Origin: Oscillospiraceae bacterium
GTDB lineage: Bacteria; Bacillota; Clostridia; Oscillospirales; Oscillospiraceae
Direction of reading: 5' to 3'
Length of the DNA: 43,879 nt
NCBI GenBank assembly: GCA_902802565.1
Contig: CADCMP010000008.1
Coordinates: 1-43,879 of the forward strand
The translations under genes and the position numbers were made by a program. Positions 1 to 7,997 of this stretch are shown here, piece after piece (the stretch's first letter is position 1; each line of letters begins with the position of its first letter). Below the pieces are notes generated by a model, which was not told where the DNA came from, did not search any database, and worked only from the letters and a program-made list of their open reading frames with translations.

Positions 1-42
1 AAATAAAAATCCGGGTACTTGTTTCGTACCCGGATGGTAATT
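1..42 (-). terminator. Rho-independent terminator hairpin read on the minus strand
   Basis: A perfect 10-bp inverted repeat (9-18 with 26-35, 7-nt loop) lies next to an A-rich run at 1-8. Read on the minus strand this is a GC-containing stem followed by TTTTTATTT, the usual intrinsic terminator form. It would end a minus-strand transcript coming from the 36-640 stretch, where I find no convincing gene. Confidence 0.7.
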
Positions 43-641
43 ATCTCATTGGACCTTACCTCATATTTTGTCCGTGGCTTTTCAGCCTTGCCAATCATGT
101 TTCGCTTTCGCGATCTTCTGGTTGGTGTTTACCGGCAGGTTAGGCTCCATATTATCTAACATCGAATCCTGTTTCAACTCGCTGTCCTTTGGACTAAATC
201 AGAATGAGATCAACATCTCTGCGTTTGTGGATGAGTTGATATTATTTCGCCCAGACCTGCCGAAACATGTCTGTCTGAAGTTTTATTCGTTTCAACGATC
301 TGCGCTCCTTTCTGTTGATGTAGATATATATAGAAGATCAGCTTTGTTTGAAACATATAAACTGTTTCAAGCTGTTCTGTTCTCCTTGTACATGTATCTT
401 AGCAAAGCGGACATCCAAAATCCATTGGCAAGTTGACATTAAAATAACAGGAACTCTTGTGAAAAATACTAGTGGAAAAAAGGAGGAACTGTGAGATATA
501 ATTACTCTTGTGGGCATCCCGGTTCCGGGAAGCCTGTTTTTTTGTTCCAGATTCTTCCATGCAAAAAAACGGTTGCATATTACAGGATCATGTATTAGAC
601 TGAATTCAATAATTGAATCGACCGGCCATTTAGAATGGATG
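36..641. other. AT-rich gene-poor stretch, possibly a remnant
   Basis: This stretch is visibly more AT-rich than the genes to its right. On the plus strand 68-436 is open from a TTG, but it has no ribosome-binding site and reads as a low-complexity, Phe/Leu/Ser-rich sequence I do not recognise. On the minus strand a short tail (ATG complement at about 164, stop near 86) ends in AKAKHDWQG and sits just before the minus-strand terminator, so it could be the 3' end of a degraded gene. An 8-bp inverted repeat lies at 348-355/363-370. A stem at 513-534 (GGCATCCC with GGGAAGCC) followed by a T run is terminator-like on the plus strand. I assign no gene here with confidence. Confidence 0.4.
573..601 (+). 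promoter_or_regulatory. Candidate promoter of the riboflavin operon
   Basis: TTGCAT at 573-578, a 17-nt spacer and TAGACT at 596-601 precede the FMN riboswitch by about 40 nt. The -10 match is only moderate, so this is a best guess for the start of the rib transcript. Confidence 0.35.
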
Positions 642-760
642 TCTTCAGGGCGGGGTGAAAGTCCCCACCGGCGGTAAAGCCCGCGAGCCTTTCCCTTACG
701 GAAAGTTGCAGATTCGGTGAAACTCCGAAGCCGACAGTATAGTCTGGATGAAAGAAGATA
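642..760 (+). promoter_or_regulatory. FMN riboswitch (RFN element)
   Basis: The stretch carries the conserved RFN blocks in order: TCAGGGCGGGGTGAAAGTCC at 644-663, CCCACCGGCGG just after, AGCCCGCGAGC, GCAGATTCGGTGAAACTCCG, and GCCGACAGTATAGTCTGGAT closing with GAAAGAAGA. The family binds flavin mononucleotide and turns off riboflavin synthesis or uptake genes. It lies directly upstream of ribD with a terminator hairpin at 798-831, so control is by premature termination when FMN is plentiful. The identification rests on direct sequence matches. Confidence 0.97.
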
Positions 761-797
761 TGGTCCGTGTAACCCTAGTATTACGTGGAATCATAGC

Positions 798-831
798 ACT
801 CCCTGCACATCTGCAGGGAGTTTTTCTTTTT
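798..831 (+). terminator. Attenuator terminator of the FMN riboswitch
   Basis: A perfect 10-bp stem ACTCCCTGCA/TGCAGGGAGT (798-807, 812-821) with a 4-nt loop is followed by TTTTTCTTTTT. It lies between the aptamer and ribD and is the expected expression platform. Confidence 0.92.
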
Positions 832-859
832 GCCTGAACGTCGAGGAGAGGAGGTTCTC

Positions 860-1984
860 ATGACGGACCGGGAACAGTTCATGCACCGGGCTCTGACGCT
901 TGCCCGGCTGGGAGAGGGACGGGTATCCCCCAATCCCATGGTGGGATGTGTCGTTGTAAAGGACGGACGGATCATCAGCGAAGGATATCATGAACGGTAC
1001 GGCGGATACCATGCCGAACGCAACGCGCTGCTGAGCGCGGAGGAAGACTGCGAGGGAGCGGATCTGTATGTGACGCTGGAGCCCTGCTGCCACTACGGGA
1101 AGACGCCGCCCTGTACCGAGATCATTCTGGAAAAGAAGATCCGGCGGGTCTTCGTGGGGTGTCTGGACCCCAATCCCAAAGTGGCGGGAGGCGGGATCCG
1201 GATCCTCCGGGAACACGGGGTGGAAGTCATCACCGGAATCCTGGAGGAGGAATGCCTCCGGCTCAATGAGGTCTTTTTCCACTATATCCGGACGGAACGT
1301 CCCTATGTGGTGATGAAATACGCCATGAGTCTGGACGGAAAGATCGCCTGTCATACCGGGGACAGCAAATGGATCACCGGCGAGGCGGCCCGGGAACATG
1401 TGCACCTTCTTCGGAAACGGTATTCCGCCATCCTTGCCGGGATCGGAACCGTTCTGGCGGATGATCCCATGCTCAACTGCCGCACGGAAGAGGGAGTGGA
1501 TCCCATCCGGGTGATCTGCGATTCCTGTCTGCGCATTCCGCTGGACAGCCGCATCCTGCAGACGGCTAGGGAGATTCCCACCATCATCGCCGTGGCGGGC
1601 AATACTTTGAAGATGCCCGGCGCCGCGGTGCAGGTCATGAAGATCCAGGAACTGGGTGCGGAAGTGGTCTCCTGCGGAGAGGACCGGGTGGATCTTTCCC
1701 GGCTGATGGAACTTCTTGGGAAACGAAAGATCGACAGTGTGCTGGTGGAAGGCGGAGGGAGCATTCACGGCTCCGTCCGGGATGAAGGACTGGCACAGAA
1801 GGCCGTGATCTATGTAGGGAACGTACTGATCGGCGGAGCGGCGGCACCGTCTCCGGTAAAGGGGACGGGAGCGGACCGTATGACGGAGACGGACCGTCTG
1901 GAGAATATCACCGTGGAACAGCTGGGCGATGATCTGTGCATCACCGGTTATTTCCCGCAGCATGAAACCGTGAAGGGGGAGTGA
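860..1984 (+). CDS. ribD: Bifunctional diaminohydroxyphosphoribosylaminopyrimidine deaminase / 5-amino-6-(5-phosphoribosylamino)uracil reductase RibD
   Basis: This cytoplasmic enzyme (374 aa) performs the second and third steps of riboflavin synthesis. The N-terminal cytidine-deaminase-like domain shows zinc ligands in HAE (residues 51-53) and PCC...TPPC (75-85). The C-terminal reductase domain starts near residue 150 with KYAMSLDGKIA and WITG, and the GGGS segment fits NADPH binding. The ATG at 860 is chosen because GGAGAGGAGG lies just upstream; an in-frame TTG at 830 sits in the attenuator T tract and is unlikely. It is the first gene of the FMN-riboswitch operon; ribE starts 4 nt after its stop. 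Confidence 0.97.
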   Translation: MTDREQFMHRALTLARLGEGRVSPNPMVGCVVVKDGRIISEGYHERYGGYHAERNALLSAEEDCEGADLYVTLEPCCHYGKTPPCTEIILEKKIRRVFVGCLDPNPKVAGGGIRILREHGVEVITGILEEECLRLNEVFFHYIRTERPYVVMKYAMSLDGKIACHTGDSKWITGEAAREHVHLLRKRYSAILAGIGTVLADDPMLNCRTEEGVDPIRVICDSCLRIPLDSRILQTAREIPTIIAVAGNTLKMPGAAVQVMKIQELGAEVVSCGEDRVDLSRLMELLGKRKIDSVLVEGGGSIHGSVRDEGLAQKAVIYVGNVLIGGAAAPSPVKGTGADRMTETDRLENITVEQLGDDLCITGYFPQHETVKGE

Positions 1985-1988
1985 AGCA

Positions 1989-2639
1989 ATGTTTACAGGG
2001 ATCGTGGAGGAGACCGGAACGCTCCGGAGCCTGTCCCGGGGACAGAAGTCCTGTGTGATCCGCATCCAGTGCAGTACTGTGCTGGAAGATACCAAGATCG
2101 GAGACAGCATCGCCGTCAACGGCATCTGTCTTACCGTGACGGATATGGACAGCGGCGGATTTGCTGCCGATGTCATGAATGAGACCCTGTCCCGGTCCTC
2201 TCTGGGACAGACACGGCCGGGAGACCCGGTGAATCTGGAACGGGCCATGGCTGCCAATGGACGATTCGGCGGTCATATCGTGTCCGGACATATCGACGGG
2301 ACCGGAGTGATACGGGATATCCGTTCCGATGACAATGCGGTGTGGTATACGGTGGAAGCACCGCCGGAGATCCTCCGCTACGTGGTGGAGAAAGGCTCCA
2401 TCGCCATCGACGGGATCAGCCTGACCGTGGCCCGGGTGGACGACCGGTCATTTCAGGTTTCGGTGATCCCGCATACCAGAGCGGTGACCGCACTGTCCAG
2501 CCGACGGGTGGGTTCTCCGGTGAATCTGGAAAACGATATCGTCGGAAAATATGTGGAAAAACTGATGCAGCCGGCTCCCAGTGCGGACAGCACGTCTTCG
2601 CCGATCACCATGGAGTTTCTGGCTCAGTATGGATTTTAG
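1989..2639 (+). CDS. ribE: Riboflavin synthase, alpha chain
   Basis: Riboflavin synthase (216 aa) dismutates two 6,7-dimethyl-8-ribityllumazine molecules to riboflavin and the ribitylamino-pyrimidine. The N-terminus [10 protein letters not shown] is the family signature. The protein is two tandem lumazine-binding barrels: the first carries VNGICLTV and [11 protein letters not shown], the second, from about residue 98, carries [10 protein letters not shown]. Length is normal. GGGGAG sits about 8 nt before the ATG, overlapping the end of ribD, so the genes are probably translationally coupled. The product feeds on the ribH product made two genes downstream. Confidence 0.97.
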   Translation: MFTGIVEETGTLRSLSRGQKSCVIRIQCSTVLEDTKIGDSIAVNGICLTVTDMDSGGFAADVMNETLSRSSLGQTRPGDPVNLERAMAANGRFGGHIVSGHIDGTGVIRDIRSDDNAVWYTVEAPPEILRYVVEKGSIAIDGISLTVARVDDRSFQVSVIPHTRAVTALSSRRVGSPVNLENDIVGKYVEKLMQPAPSADSTSSPITMEFLAQYGF

Positions 2640-2656
2640 ATAAAGGGGATAGTACA

Positions 2657-3862
2657 ATGGCAAGAGAATTCGGAACAATCGATCAGGCATTAACAGACCT
2701 GAAAAACGGAAAGATCATCCTGGTACTGGATGATCCGGACCGTGAGAATGAAGGGGACATGATCTGCGCCGCACAGTTTGCCACCACGGAGAACGTCAAT
2801 ATGATGGCCTCCCGGGCAAAGGGACTGATCTGCATGCCCATGAGCCGTCAGCTGTGTGAGAAGCTGGCGCTTCCTCAGATGGTATCCGTCAATACGGATA
2901 ACCACAGCACGGCCTTCACCGTTTCCATCGACCACGTGGAAACCACCACCGGCATCTCCGCGGAGGAACGGTCGATCACCGCGCTGCGGTGCGTGATGGA
3001 TGATGCCAAGCCGTCGGATTTCCGGCGGCCGGGACATATGTTTCCTCTCCGCGCCCGGGACGGCGGTGTTCTGGTGCGGGGCGGTCATACGGAAGCAACG
3101 GTGGATCTGATGCGCCTGGCCGGACTGAAGGAATGCGGACTGTGCTGTGAAGTCATGAGAGATGACGGGACCATGATGCGCAAGACGGAGATCCTGGAAC
3201 TGGCGGAGGAACTGGATATGACGGTCGTCACCATCGCCGATCTCATTCAGTACCGTCTCGCCCGGGAGAGCATCGTCAAGCGGGAAGCGGAAGCGAAACT
3301 TCCCACCGACTACGGTGATTTCCGGATCATGGGATATCAGAATATCATCAACGGCGATCATCATGTGGCTCTGGTCATGGGAGATATCGCGGACGGGGAA
3401 CCGGTACTGTGCCGGGTCCACTCCGAGTGCCTGACCGGCGATGTGTTCGGCTCCAAGCGCTGCGACTGCGGCGATCAGCTGCACCAGGCCATGCAGATCA
3501 TCCGGCAGGAAGGCCGGGGCGTCATCCTGTATCTCCGGCAGGAAGGCCGGGGGATCGGACTGATCAACAAACTGAAGGCCTATGAACTGCAGGAGCAGGG
3601 CTATGATACGGTGGAAGCCAATGTGATGCTGGGATTCCCCGCGGATATGCGGGAATACGGCGTGGGAGCACAGATCCTCCGGGATCTCGGCGCGAGAAAG
3701 CTCCGGATCCTCACCAACAATCCCCGGAAGATCACGGGACTTGCCGGCTATGGAATCACCATCGAAGAGCGGGTCCCCATTCAGATCCCGGCACAGAAAT
3801 TCGATTATAAGTACCTGAAGACCAAACAGGATAAGATGGAACACATGACCAATTACGTTTGA
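2657..3862 (+). CDS. ribBA: RibBA: 3,4-dihydroxy-2-butanone-4-phosphate synthase / GTP cyclohydrolase II
   Basis: This fused enzyme (401 aa) makes both pyrimidine and four-carbon precursors of riboflavin. The N-terminal half (1-200) is DHBP synthase: the acidic loop [10 protein letters not shown] (25-34) binds Mg and ribulose 5-phosphate, and [11 protein letters not shown] follows. The C-terminal half is GTP cyclohydrolase II, with zinc cysteines in [20 protein letters not shown], the RQEGRGIGL loop and NNPRKI. The ATG at 2657 is preceded by AAAGGGGA; the frame stays open upstream to 2342, but that part overlaps ribE in another frame. It sits 17 nt after ribE in the same operon. Confidence 0.97.
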   Translation: MAREFGTIDQALTDLKNGKIILVLDDPDRENEGDMICAAQFATTENVNMMASRAKGLICMPMSRQLCEKLALPQMVSVNTDNHSTAFTVSIDHVETTTGISAEERSITALRCVMDDAKPSDFRRPGHMFPLRARDGGVLVRGGHTEATVDLMRLAGLKECGLCCEVMRDDGTMMRKTEILELAEELDMTVVTIADLIQYRLARESIVKREAEAKLPTDYGDFRIMGYQNIINGDHHVALVMGDIADGEPVLCRVHSECLTGDVFGSKRCDCGDQLHQAMQIIRQEGRGVILYLRQEGRGIGLINKLKAYELQEQGYDTVEANVMLGFPADMREYGVGAQILRDLGARKLRILTNNPRKITGLAGYGITIEERVPIQIPAQKFDYKYLKTKQDKMEHMTNYV

Positions 3863-3896
3863 GATCACGAGAAAGAATAGATTGGAGGAAAACATC

Positions 3897-4364
3897 ATGA
3901 AGACATTTGAAGGAAAAGTAGTAGCCGGAAAAGTACGCATCGGCATCGTTGCAGCGCGTTTCAATGAATTTATCGTCTCCAAGCTCATCGGCGGCGCGGA
4001 AGACGCACTTCTCCGCCACGGAGTGTCCGGAGATAATATCGATCTGGCCTGGGTCCCCGGCGCCTTTGAGATCCCGGTGATCGCCAAGAAGATGGCGGAG
4101 TCCGGCAAGTACGACGCGGTCATCTGTCTGGGCGCGGTGATCCGGGGTTCCACCAGCCACTACGACCTGGTATGCAATGAGACCAGCAAGGGGATCGCGC
4201 AGGTGGGGCTGCAGACCGGAGTTCCCACTCTGTTCGGCATCGTGACCACGGACACCATCGAGCAGGCCATCGAACGGGCAGGCACCAAGGCGGGCAACAA
4301 GGGTTACGACGCTGCCTGTTCTGCCATTGAGATGATCAATCTCATCCGTGAGATCGAGCAGTGA
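3897..4364 (+). CDS. ribH: 6,7-dimethyl-8-ribityllumazine synthase
   Basis: Lumazine synthase (155 aa, the usual family length) condenses 5-amino-6-ribitylaminouracil with dihydroxybutanone phosphate, and commonly assembles into 60-subunit shells. Family landmarks are [22 protein letters not shown] and [19 protein letters not shown], with the catalytic His in the last one, then GIVTTDT. TTGGAGGAAA lies 7-12 nt before the ATG at 3897, which is preferred over an upstream TTG at 3882. It is the fourth gene of the rib operon; its stop lies 2 nt before the ATG of the HAD gene. Confidence 0.97.
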   Translation: MKTFEGKVVAGKVRIGIVAARFNEFIVSKLIGGAEDALLRHGVSGDNIDLAWVPGAFEIPVIAKKMAESGKYDAVICLGAVIRGSTSHYDLVCNETSKGIAQVGLQTGVPTLFGIVTTDTIEQAIERAGTKAGNKGYDAACSAIEMINLIREIEQ

Positions 4365-4366
4365 TC

Positions 4367-5038
4367 ATGAACGGCGGATTAAATCAGAGACCGGATCTTG
4401 TCATCTTCGACATGGATGGTCTGATCCTGGATTCGGAACAGCTGTTCATGGAGCAGGAGCGGATCGTCGGCCGGCAGTACGGCTACGATATGACAACGGA
4501 AAACTACATCTCCACCATCGGTACCGCCGGAGATACACTGAGGAAGATCCTGACTGACCTGTACGGAGAGGATTATCCCATGGAGATGATCTCCCGGGAG
4601 AGCCGGGAACGGGTGAACCGGATCATCGAGGAACAGGGACCTCCGGTAAAGCCGGGGATCGGTGCCTTTATGGAAGCACTGCACCGGCACGGCATCCCGT
4701 TCTGCATCTGCACGTCCACCGACACCGCTACCGCCACCCATTACATGGATATGGCGGGGTTCCTGCCGTATCTTCAGTTCCTCATCGGCGGCGAACAGGT
4801 GAAACGGTCCAAGCCGGATCCGGATATCTTCCTGCAGGCCTGCAGCAAAGCGGGCGTGTTGCCGGAACGCTGTCTGGTGATCGAGGATTCTCCCAACGGG
4901 ATCCGGGCCGCACTGGCGGCGGGGATGCAGGTCATTGCCATCCCGGATCTGGTACCGGTACCGGAAGAACTGAAGGACCGGGTGACGGCGGAAGTGGTTT
5001 CCGCGGAACAGATCCCCGCACTCATGGATCTGAACTAA
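4367..5038 (+). CDS. HAD-superfamily phosphatase in the riboflavin operon; candidate ribitylaminopyrimidine phosphate phosphatase
   Basis: A 223-aa HAD hydrolase of the beta-phosphoglucomutase-like subfamily. Motif I is FDMDGLILDSEQ (D15 nucleophile, D17 acid/base), motif II is the CTST segment, the Lys lies in KRSKPDPDIF, and motif IV is IEDSPNGIRAA; a helical cap fills about residues 20-90. The ATG at 4367 follows the ribH stop by 2 nt and has no clear Shine-Dalgarno, so it is probably translationally coupled. Riboflavin synthesis needs a phosphatase for 5-amino-6-(5-phosphoribitylamino)uracil, and HAD enzymes do this in other organisms. Position as last gene of the operon suggests that role; this is inference. 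A general sugar-phosphate phosphatase is the alternative. Confidence 0.85.
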   Translation: MNGGLNQRPDLVIFDMDGLILDSEQLFMEQERIVGRQYGYDMTTENYISTIGTAGDTLRKILTDLYGEDYPMEMISRESRERVNRIIEEQGPPVKPGIGAFMEALHRHGIPFCICTSTDTATATHYMDMAGFLPYLQFLIGGEQVKRSKPDPDIFLQACSKAGVLPERCLVIEDSPNGIRAALAAGMQVIAIPDLVPVPEELKDRVTAEVVSAEQIPALMDLN

Positions 5039-5051
5039 CTCAATAGATTAG

Positions 5052-5079
5052 TTGTATCCGTGATGATTTGTGCTATAAT
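5052..5079 (+). promoter_or_regulatory. Promoter of the CofE-like gene
   Basis: TTGTAT (5052-5057), a 16-nt spacer and a perfect TATAAT (5074-5079). The transcript would start near 5086 and contain a small leader hairpin (CCGGCA 5104-5109 with TGCCGG 5115-5120) before the ribosome-binding site. This separates the gene from the rib operon, which otherwise ends only in a weak AT-rich stem around 5034-5055. Confidence 0.7.
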
Positions 5080-5154
5080 ATCTAAGGTCCTTTTTCGGGA
5101 TCTCCGGCAACACATGCCGGGAACAGCACTTTGTTAAGAAGGAAAGGTTAAAAA

Positions 5155-6348
5155 ATGGAACGTAGAGTAGGTACGGTCTCCCGCGGCATTCGCTGCCCCA
5201 TCATCCGTGAGGGAGATGATCTGGCGGAGATCGTCGTAAACAGTGTTATAGAAGCATCCGAGGCGGAAGGGTTTTCCCTGCATGACCGTGATGTGGTCGC
5301 CATTACCGAATCCGTGGTGGCCCGTTCACAGGGCAACTATGCCTCCATCGACGCCATTGCCAAAGACGTCAAGGAGAAGACCGGCGGCGGTACGGTGGGC
5401 GTTATTTTCCCCATCCTGTCCCGCAACCGTTTTGCCATCTGCCTGAAGGGTATCGCAAAGGGCGTGGATAAGATCGTCCTCATGCTGTCCTATCCCAGCG
5501 ATGAAGTGGGCAATGAGCTCATCTCTCTGGATAAACTGGATGACGCCGGGGTCAATCCCTATTCCGATGTTCTCTCTCTGGAACAGTACCGTGATCTGTT
5601 CGGTGAGAACCTTCACCCCTTTACCGGTGTGGATTATGTGGCCTATTACAGTGAGATCATCCGGGAATGCGGCGCCGAGGTGGAAGTCATCTTTGCCAAT
5701 CACGCACAGGATGTTCTGACCTATACGGATAAAGTCATCGCAGCGGACATTCATACCCGCAACCGCACCAAGCGGATCCTGATGGCCAACGGCGCCAGTG
5801 TGGTGCTGGGTCTGGATGAGATCCTGAATAAACCGGTGGACGGCAGCGGATATAACGAGAAATACGGTCTTCTGGGATCCAACAAATCCACGGAAGAGTC
5901 CGTCAAGCTCTTCCCCAATGAGTGTACGGATCTGGTGGCAGCCATTCAGAGCAAACTGAAGGACCGTACCGGCAAGATGCTGGAAGTCATGGTCTACGGC
6001 GACGGCGCTTTCAAGGATCCGGTGGGCAAGATCTGGGAACTGGCAGACCCTGTGGTCGGTGTTGCCAGCACTCCGGGCCTGGACGGAACCCCCAACGAGC
6101 TGAAGCTGAAGTATCTGGCCGATAATGATTTCAAGGATCTCAGCGGCGATGCACTGAAAGATGCCATCTCCCAGCGTATCCGTGAGAAAGACGGAAACCT
6201 CGTGGGCAAGATGGAATCCGAAGGCACGACGCCCCGCCGTCTTACCGATCTGATCGGGTCCCTGTGTGACCTGACCTCCGGTTCCGGCGACAAGGGTACT
6301 CCCGTGGTCCTGGTACAGGGTTACTTCGACAACTACACCAACGACTGA
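5155..6348 (+). CDS. Coenzyme F420:L-glutamate ligase family protein (CofE-like), acceptor unknown
   Basis: A 397-aa soluble protein. The N-terminal ~200 residues resemble the F420-0:gamma-glutamyl ligase (CofE) family: the opening VSRGIRCPIIREGDDLAEIV, then DRDVVAITESVVARSQG, the basic SRNRFA region, and GxNPYSDV. In F420 producers this enzyme adds gamma-linked glutamate to F420-0 with GTP. Here the chain is much longer than archaeal CofE, and the extra C-terminal part (after about residue 230, with LLGSNKSTEESVKLFP and VYGDGAFKDPVGKIWE) is not the nitroreductase domain found in FbiB. No other F420 gene is in the window. GGAAAGG precedes the ATG. It has its own promoter and terminator. I infer an amino-acid ligase of unknown acceptor. 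Confidence 0.75.
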   Translation: MERRVGTVSRGIRCPIIREGDDLAEIVVNSVIEASEAEGFSLHDRDVVAITESVVARSQGNYASIDAIAKDVKEKTGGGTVGVIFPILSRNRFAICLKGIAKGVDKIVLMLSYPSDEVGNELISLDKLDDAGVNPYSDVLSLEQYRDLFGENLHPFTGVDYVAYYSEIIRECGAEVEVIFANHAQDVLTYTDKVIAADIHTRNRTKRILMANGASVVLGLDEILNKPVDGSGYNEKYGLLGSNKSTEESVKLFPNECTDLVAAIQSKLKDRTGKMLEVMVYGDGAFKDPVGKIWELADPVVGVASTPGLDGTPNELKLKYLADNDFKDLSGDALKDAISQRIREKDGNLVGKMESEGTTPRRLTDLIGSLCDLTSGSGDKGTPVVLVQGYFDNYTND

Positions 6349-6362
6349 TCAAACGAAAAGAC

Positions 6363-6390
6363 ACGGCGCTCCTGAGGGAGCGCCGTTTTC
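6363..6390 (+). terminator. Intrinsic terminator after the CofE-like gene
   Basis: A perfect 10-bp stem ACGGCGCTCC/GGAGCGCCGT with a TGAG tetraloop is followed by TTTTC. It insulates the gene from pyk. Confidence 0.92.
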
Positions 6391-6409
6391 AATTGGGGGA
6401 AGAAATCCC

Positions 6410-6438
6410 TTGTGATTGTTGCCCAATCCGATTATAAT
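6410..6438 (+). promoter_or_regulatory. Promoter of pyk
   Basis: TTGTGA (6410-6415), a 17-nt spacer and a perfect TATAAT (6433-6438), 35 nt before the pyk start codon and downstream of the preceding terminator. Confidence 0.8.
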
Positions 6439-6473
6439 TTTAGACAGAACTAGAAGGAAAAGCGGGGTTCATT

Positions 6474-7904
6474 ATGAGAAATACAAAAGTAATCTGCACG
6501 CTGGGTCCGGCCGTGGACAACGAAGAGTCCATAGAGGCTCTCATCCGTGCCGGCATGAACTGTGCCCGTTTCAATTTTTCCCATGGCAATCATGAATCTC
6601 ATCTGGCGACCCTCAATCGTCTGAAGAGCGTAAGGGACCGTCTGGGTTCCCCGGTGGCAGCCATGCTGGATACCAAGGGTCCCGAGATCCGTGTGAAGAC
6701 GTTTAAAAACGGTTCCGTGGAACTGGAAGCAGGAGCCCATTTTACTCTGACCAGCCGGGACGTGGAAGGCACGGAAAAGATCGTGTCAGTGACCTATGAC
6801 CATCTGGCAGAGGAACTGAGCGAGGGCAATGTGATCCTGATCGATGACGGGCTCATCGGCCTTCGCGTGGAGAAGACCGACGGACAGGACATCCACTGTG
6901 TCGTGGAGAGCGGAGGACCTCTGTCCAACAACAAGAGCATCAACATACCAGGAGTTCATATCAATCTGCCGGCTCTGACGGAGAAAGATATCAAGGATCT
7001 GGAGTTTGCAGCGGAGAACGATTTTGATGCCATTGCCGCATCCTTTATCCGATCCGCCAATGATGTCAAGGCCATCCGCAAGGTGCTGAAGGAGAACAAT
7101 GCTTCCGATATCCTCATCATCTCCAAGATCGAGAATCAGGAGGGCGTGGATAATGTGGATGCCATCATCAAAGCTTCCGACGGTGTCATGGTGGCCCGCG
7201 GAGATCTGGGCGTGGAGATCCCGGCAGCCCGTGTTCCCGTGATCCAGAAACAGATCATACGGAAATGTCAGGCGGCAGGGAAGATCGTCATCACCGCCAC
7301 ACAGATGCTGGATTCCATGATCCGCAATCCCCGTCCTACCAGAGCGGAGGTTTCCGATGTGGCCAACGCCGTTTTCGACGGCACGGACTGCGTCATGCTC
7401 TCCGGAGAGACGGCAGGGGGCAAGCATCCGATCGAGGCTCTGCAGACGATGGTGGAGATCGTGAAGGAAGCGGAACAGTCTGTGGATTACTGGACAATCT
7501 TCAACGATTCCAGACTGGCAGACCGGACGCAGATCAATGATGCGGTGACCCATACCTGCTGTCTGACCGCAAGGGATCTGCAGGCAAGGGCCATCATCTG
7601 TCCCACACAGTCCGGACATACCGCGCGGATGATCTCCCGGTTCCGTCCCGGATGCAAGATCGTGGCACTGACCATGACGGAACGGGTGCGCCGGCAGATG
7701 TGCTTTGTCTGGGGTGTGATTCCCGGACTGATCGGTCTGGTGGACACCACCGACCGTCTGCTGTCCTACAGTCTGGAGGAAGCCTACAAGATGCGTCAGG
7801 TGGATAACGGTGATACCTGCGTCATCACGGCAGGGATCCCCATCGGACAGACGGGCTCCACCAACCTCATCAAGGCATGTCAAGTGGATTTTAATGAAAA
7901 CTGA
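6474..7904 (+). CDS. pyk: Pyruvate kinase
   Basis: Pyruvate kinase (476 aa) converts phosphoenolpyruvate and ADP to pyruvate and ATP, the last step of glycolysis. The family landmarks are intact: KVICTLGP at the start, MNCARFNFSHG, DTKGPEIR, IISKIENQEGVDN (catalytic Lys and metal-binding Glu), VARGDLGVEIP and TATQMLDSMIRNPRPTRAEV. The chain ends after the allosteric domain, so it lacks the extra C-terminal PEP-utiliser-like domain found in Bacillus and many clostridial enzymes. GAAGGAAAAGCGG precedes the ATG. It is monocistronic, with its own promoter and a strong terminator. Confidence 0.97.
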   Translation: MRNTKVICTLGPAVDNEESIEALIRAGMNCARFNFSHGNHESHLATLNRLKSVRDRLGSPVAAMLDTKGPEIRVKTFKNGSVELEAGAHFTLTSRDVEGTEKIVSVTYDHLAEELSEGNVILIDDGLIGLRVEKTDGQDIHCVVESGGPLSNNKSINIPGVHINLPALTEKDIKDLEFAAENDFDAIAASFIRSANDVKAIRKVLKENNASDILIISKIENQEGVDNVDAIIKASDGVMVARGDLGVEIPAARVPVIQKQIIRKCQAAGKIVITATQMLDSMIRNPRPTRAEVSDVANAVFDGTDCVMLSGETAGGKHPIEALQTMVEIVKEAEQSVDYWTIFNDSRLADRTQINDAVTHTCCLTARDLQARAIICPTQSGHTARMISRFRPGCKIVALTMTERVRRQMCFVWGVIPGLIGLVDTTDRLLSYSLEEAYKMRQVDNGDTCVITAGIPIGQTGSTNLIKACQVDFNEN

Positions 7905-7918
7905 AGCGATTAACAGGG

Positions 7919-7952
7919 AAGACCGGATCGAAGTGATCCGGTCTTTTTTTTG
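7919..7952 (+). terminator. Intrinsic terminator of pyk
   Basis: An 11-bp stem AAGACCGGATC/GATCCGGTCTT (7919-7929, 7935-7945) with a 5-nt loop is followed by eight or more T residues. Confidence 0.95.
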
Positions 7953-7957
7953 ATGCG

Positions 7958-7989
7958 AAACCCCGGCAGCAGAAGCGGCCGGGGTTTTT
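7958..7989. terminator. Second hairpin between converging pyk and M20 genes
   Basis: Stem AAACCCCGGC/GCCGGGGTTT (7958-7967, 7978-7987) followed by TTTTTG on the plus strand. On the minus strand it lies just past the stop of the M20 gene but has only a short T run. It probably serves both converging transcripts. Confidence 0.65.
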
Positions 7990-7997
7990 GACTGAGT

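Noticed and set aside
68-436. 122-codon plus-strand frame in the first 640 bases
   Set aside because: TTG start without a ribosome-binding site, AT-rich and no familiar pattern; not enough to call a gene.
798-821. Homology between the rib attenuator stem and the stem at 37017-37045
   Set aside because: Both share ACTCCCTGC/GCAGGGAGT, but this short GC stem is common in terminators and flanks unrelated genes; treated as chance.
791-2257. Long open frame on the minus strand across ribD and ribE (488 codons)
   Set aside because: It is antisense to two unmistakable enzymes, has no ribosome-binding site, and reads as Arg/Pro/His-rich low-complexity sequence typical of a GC-skewed shadow frame.
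2690-4153. Long minus-strand frame across ribBA and ribH (487 codons)
   Set aside because: Antisense to intact ribBA and ribH with no recognisable motif; shadow of codon bias.
4361-4366. GTG at 4361 as start of the HAD gene
   Set aside because: It would overlap the ribH stop; ATG 4367 is the more usual start and gives the normal family N-terminus, though coupling makes either possible.
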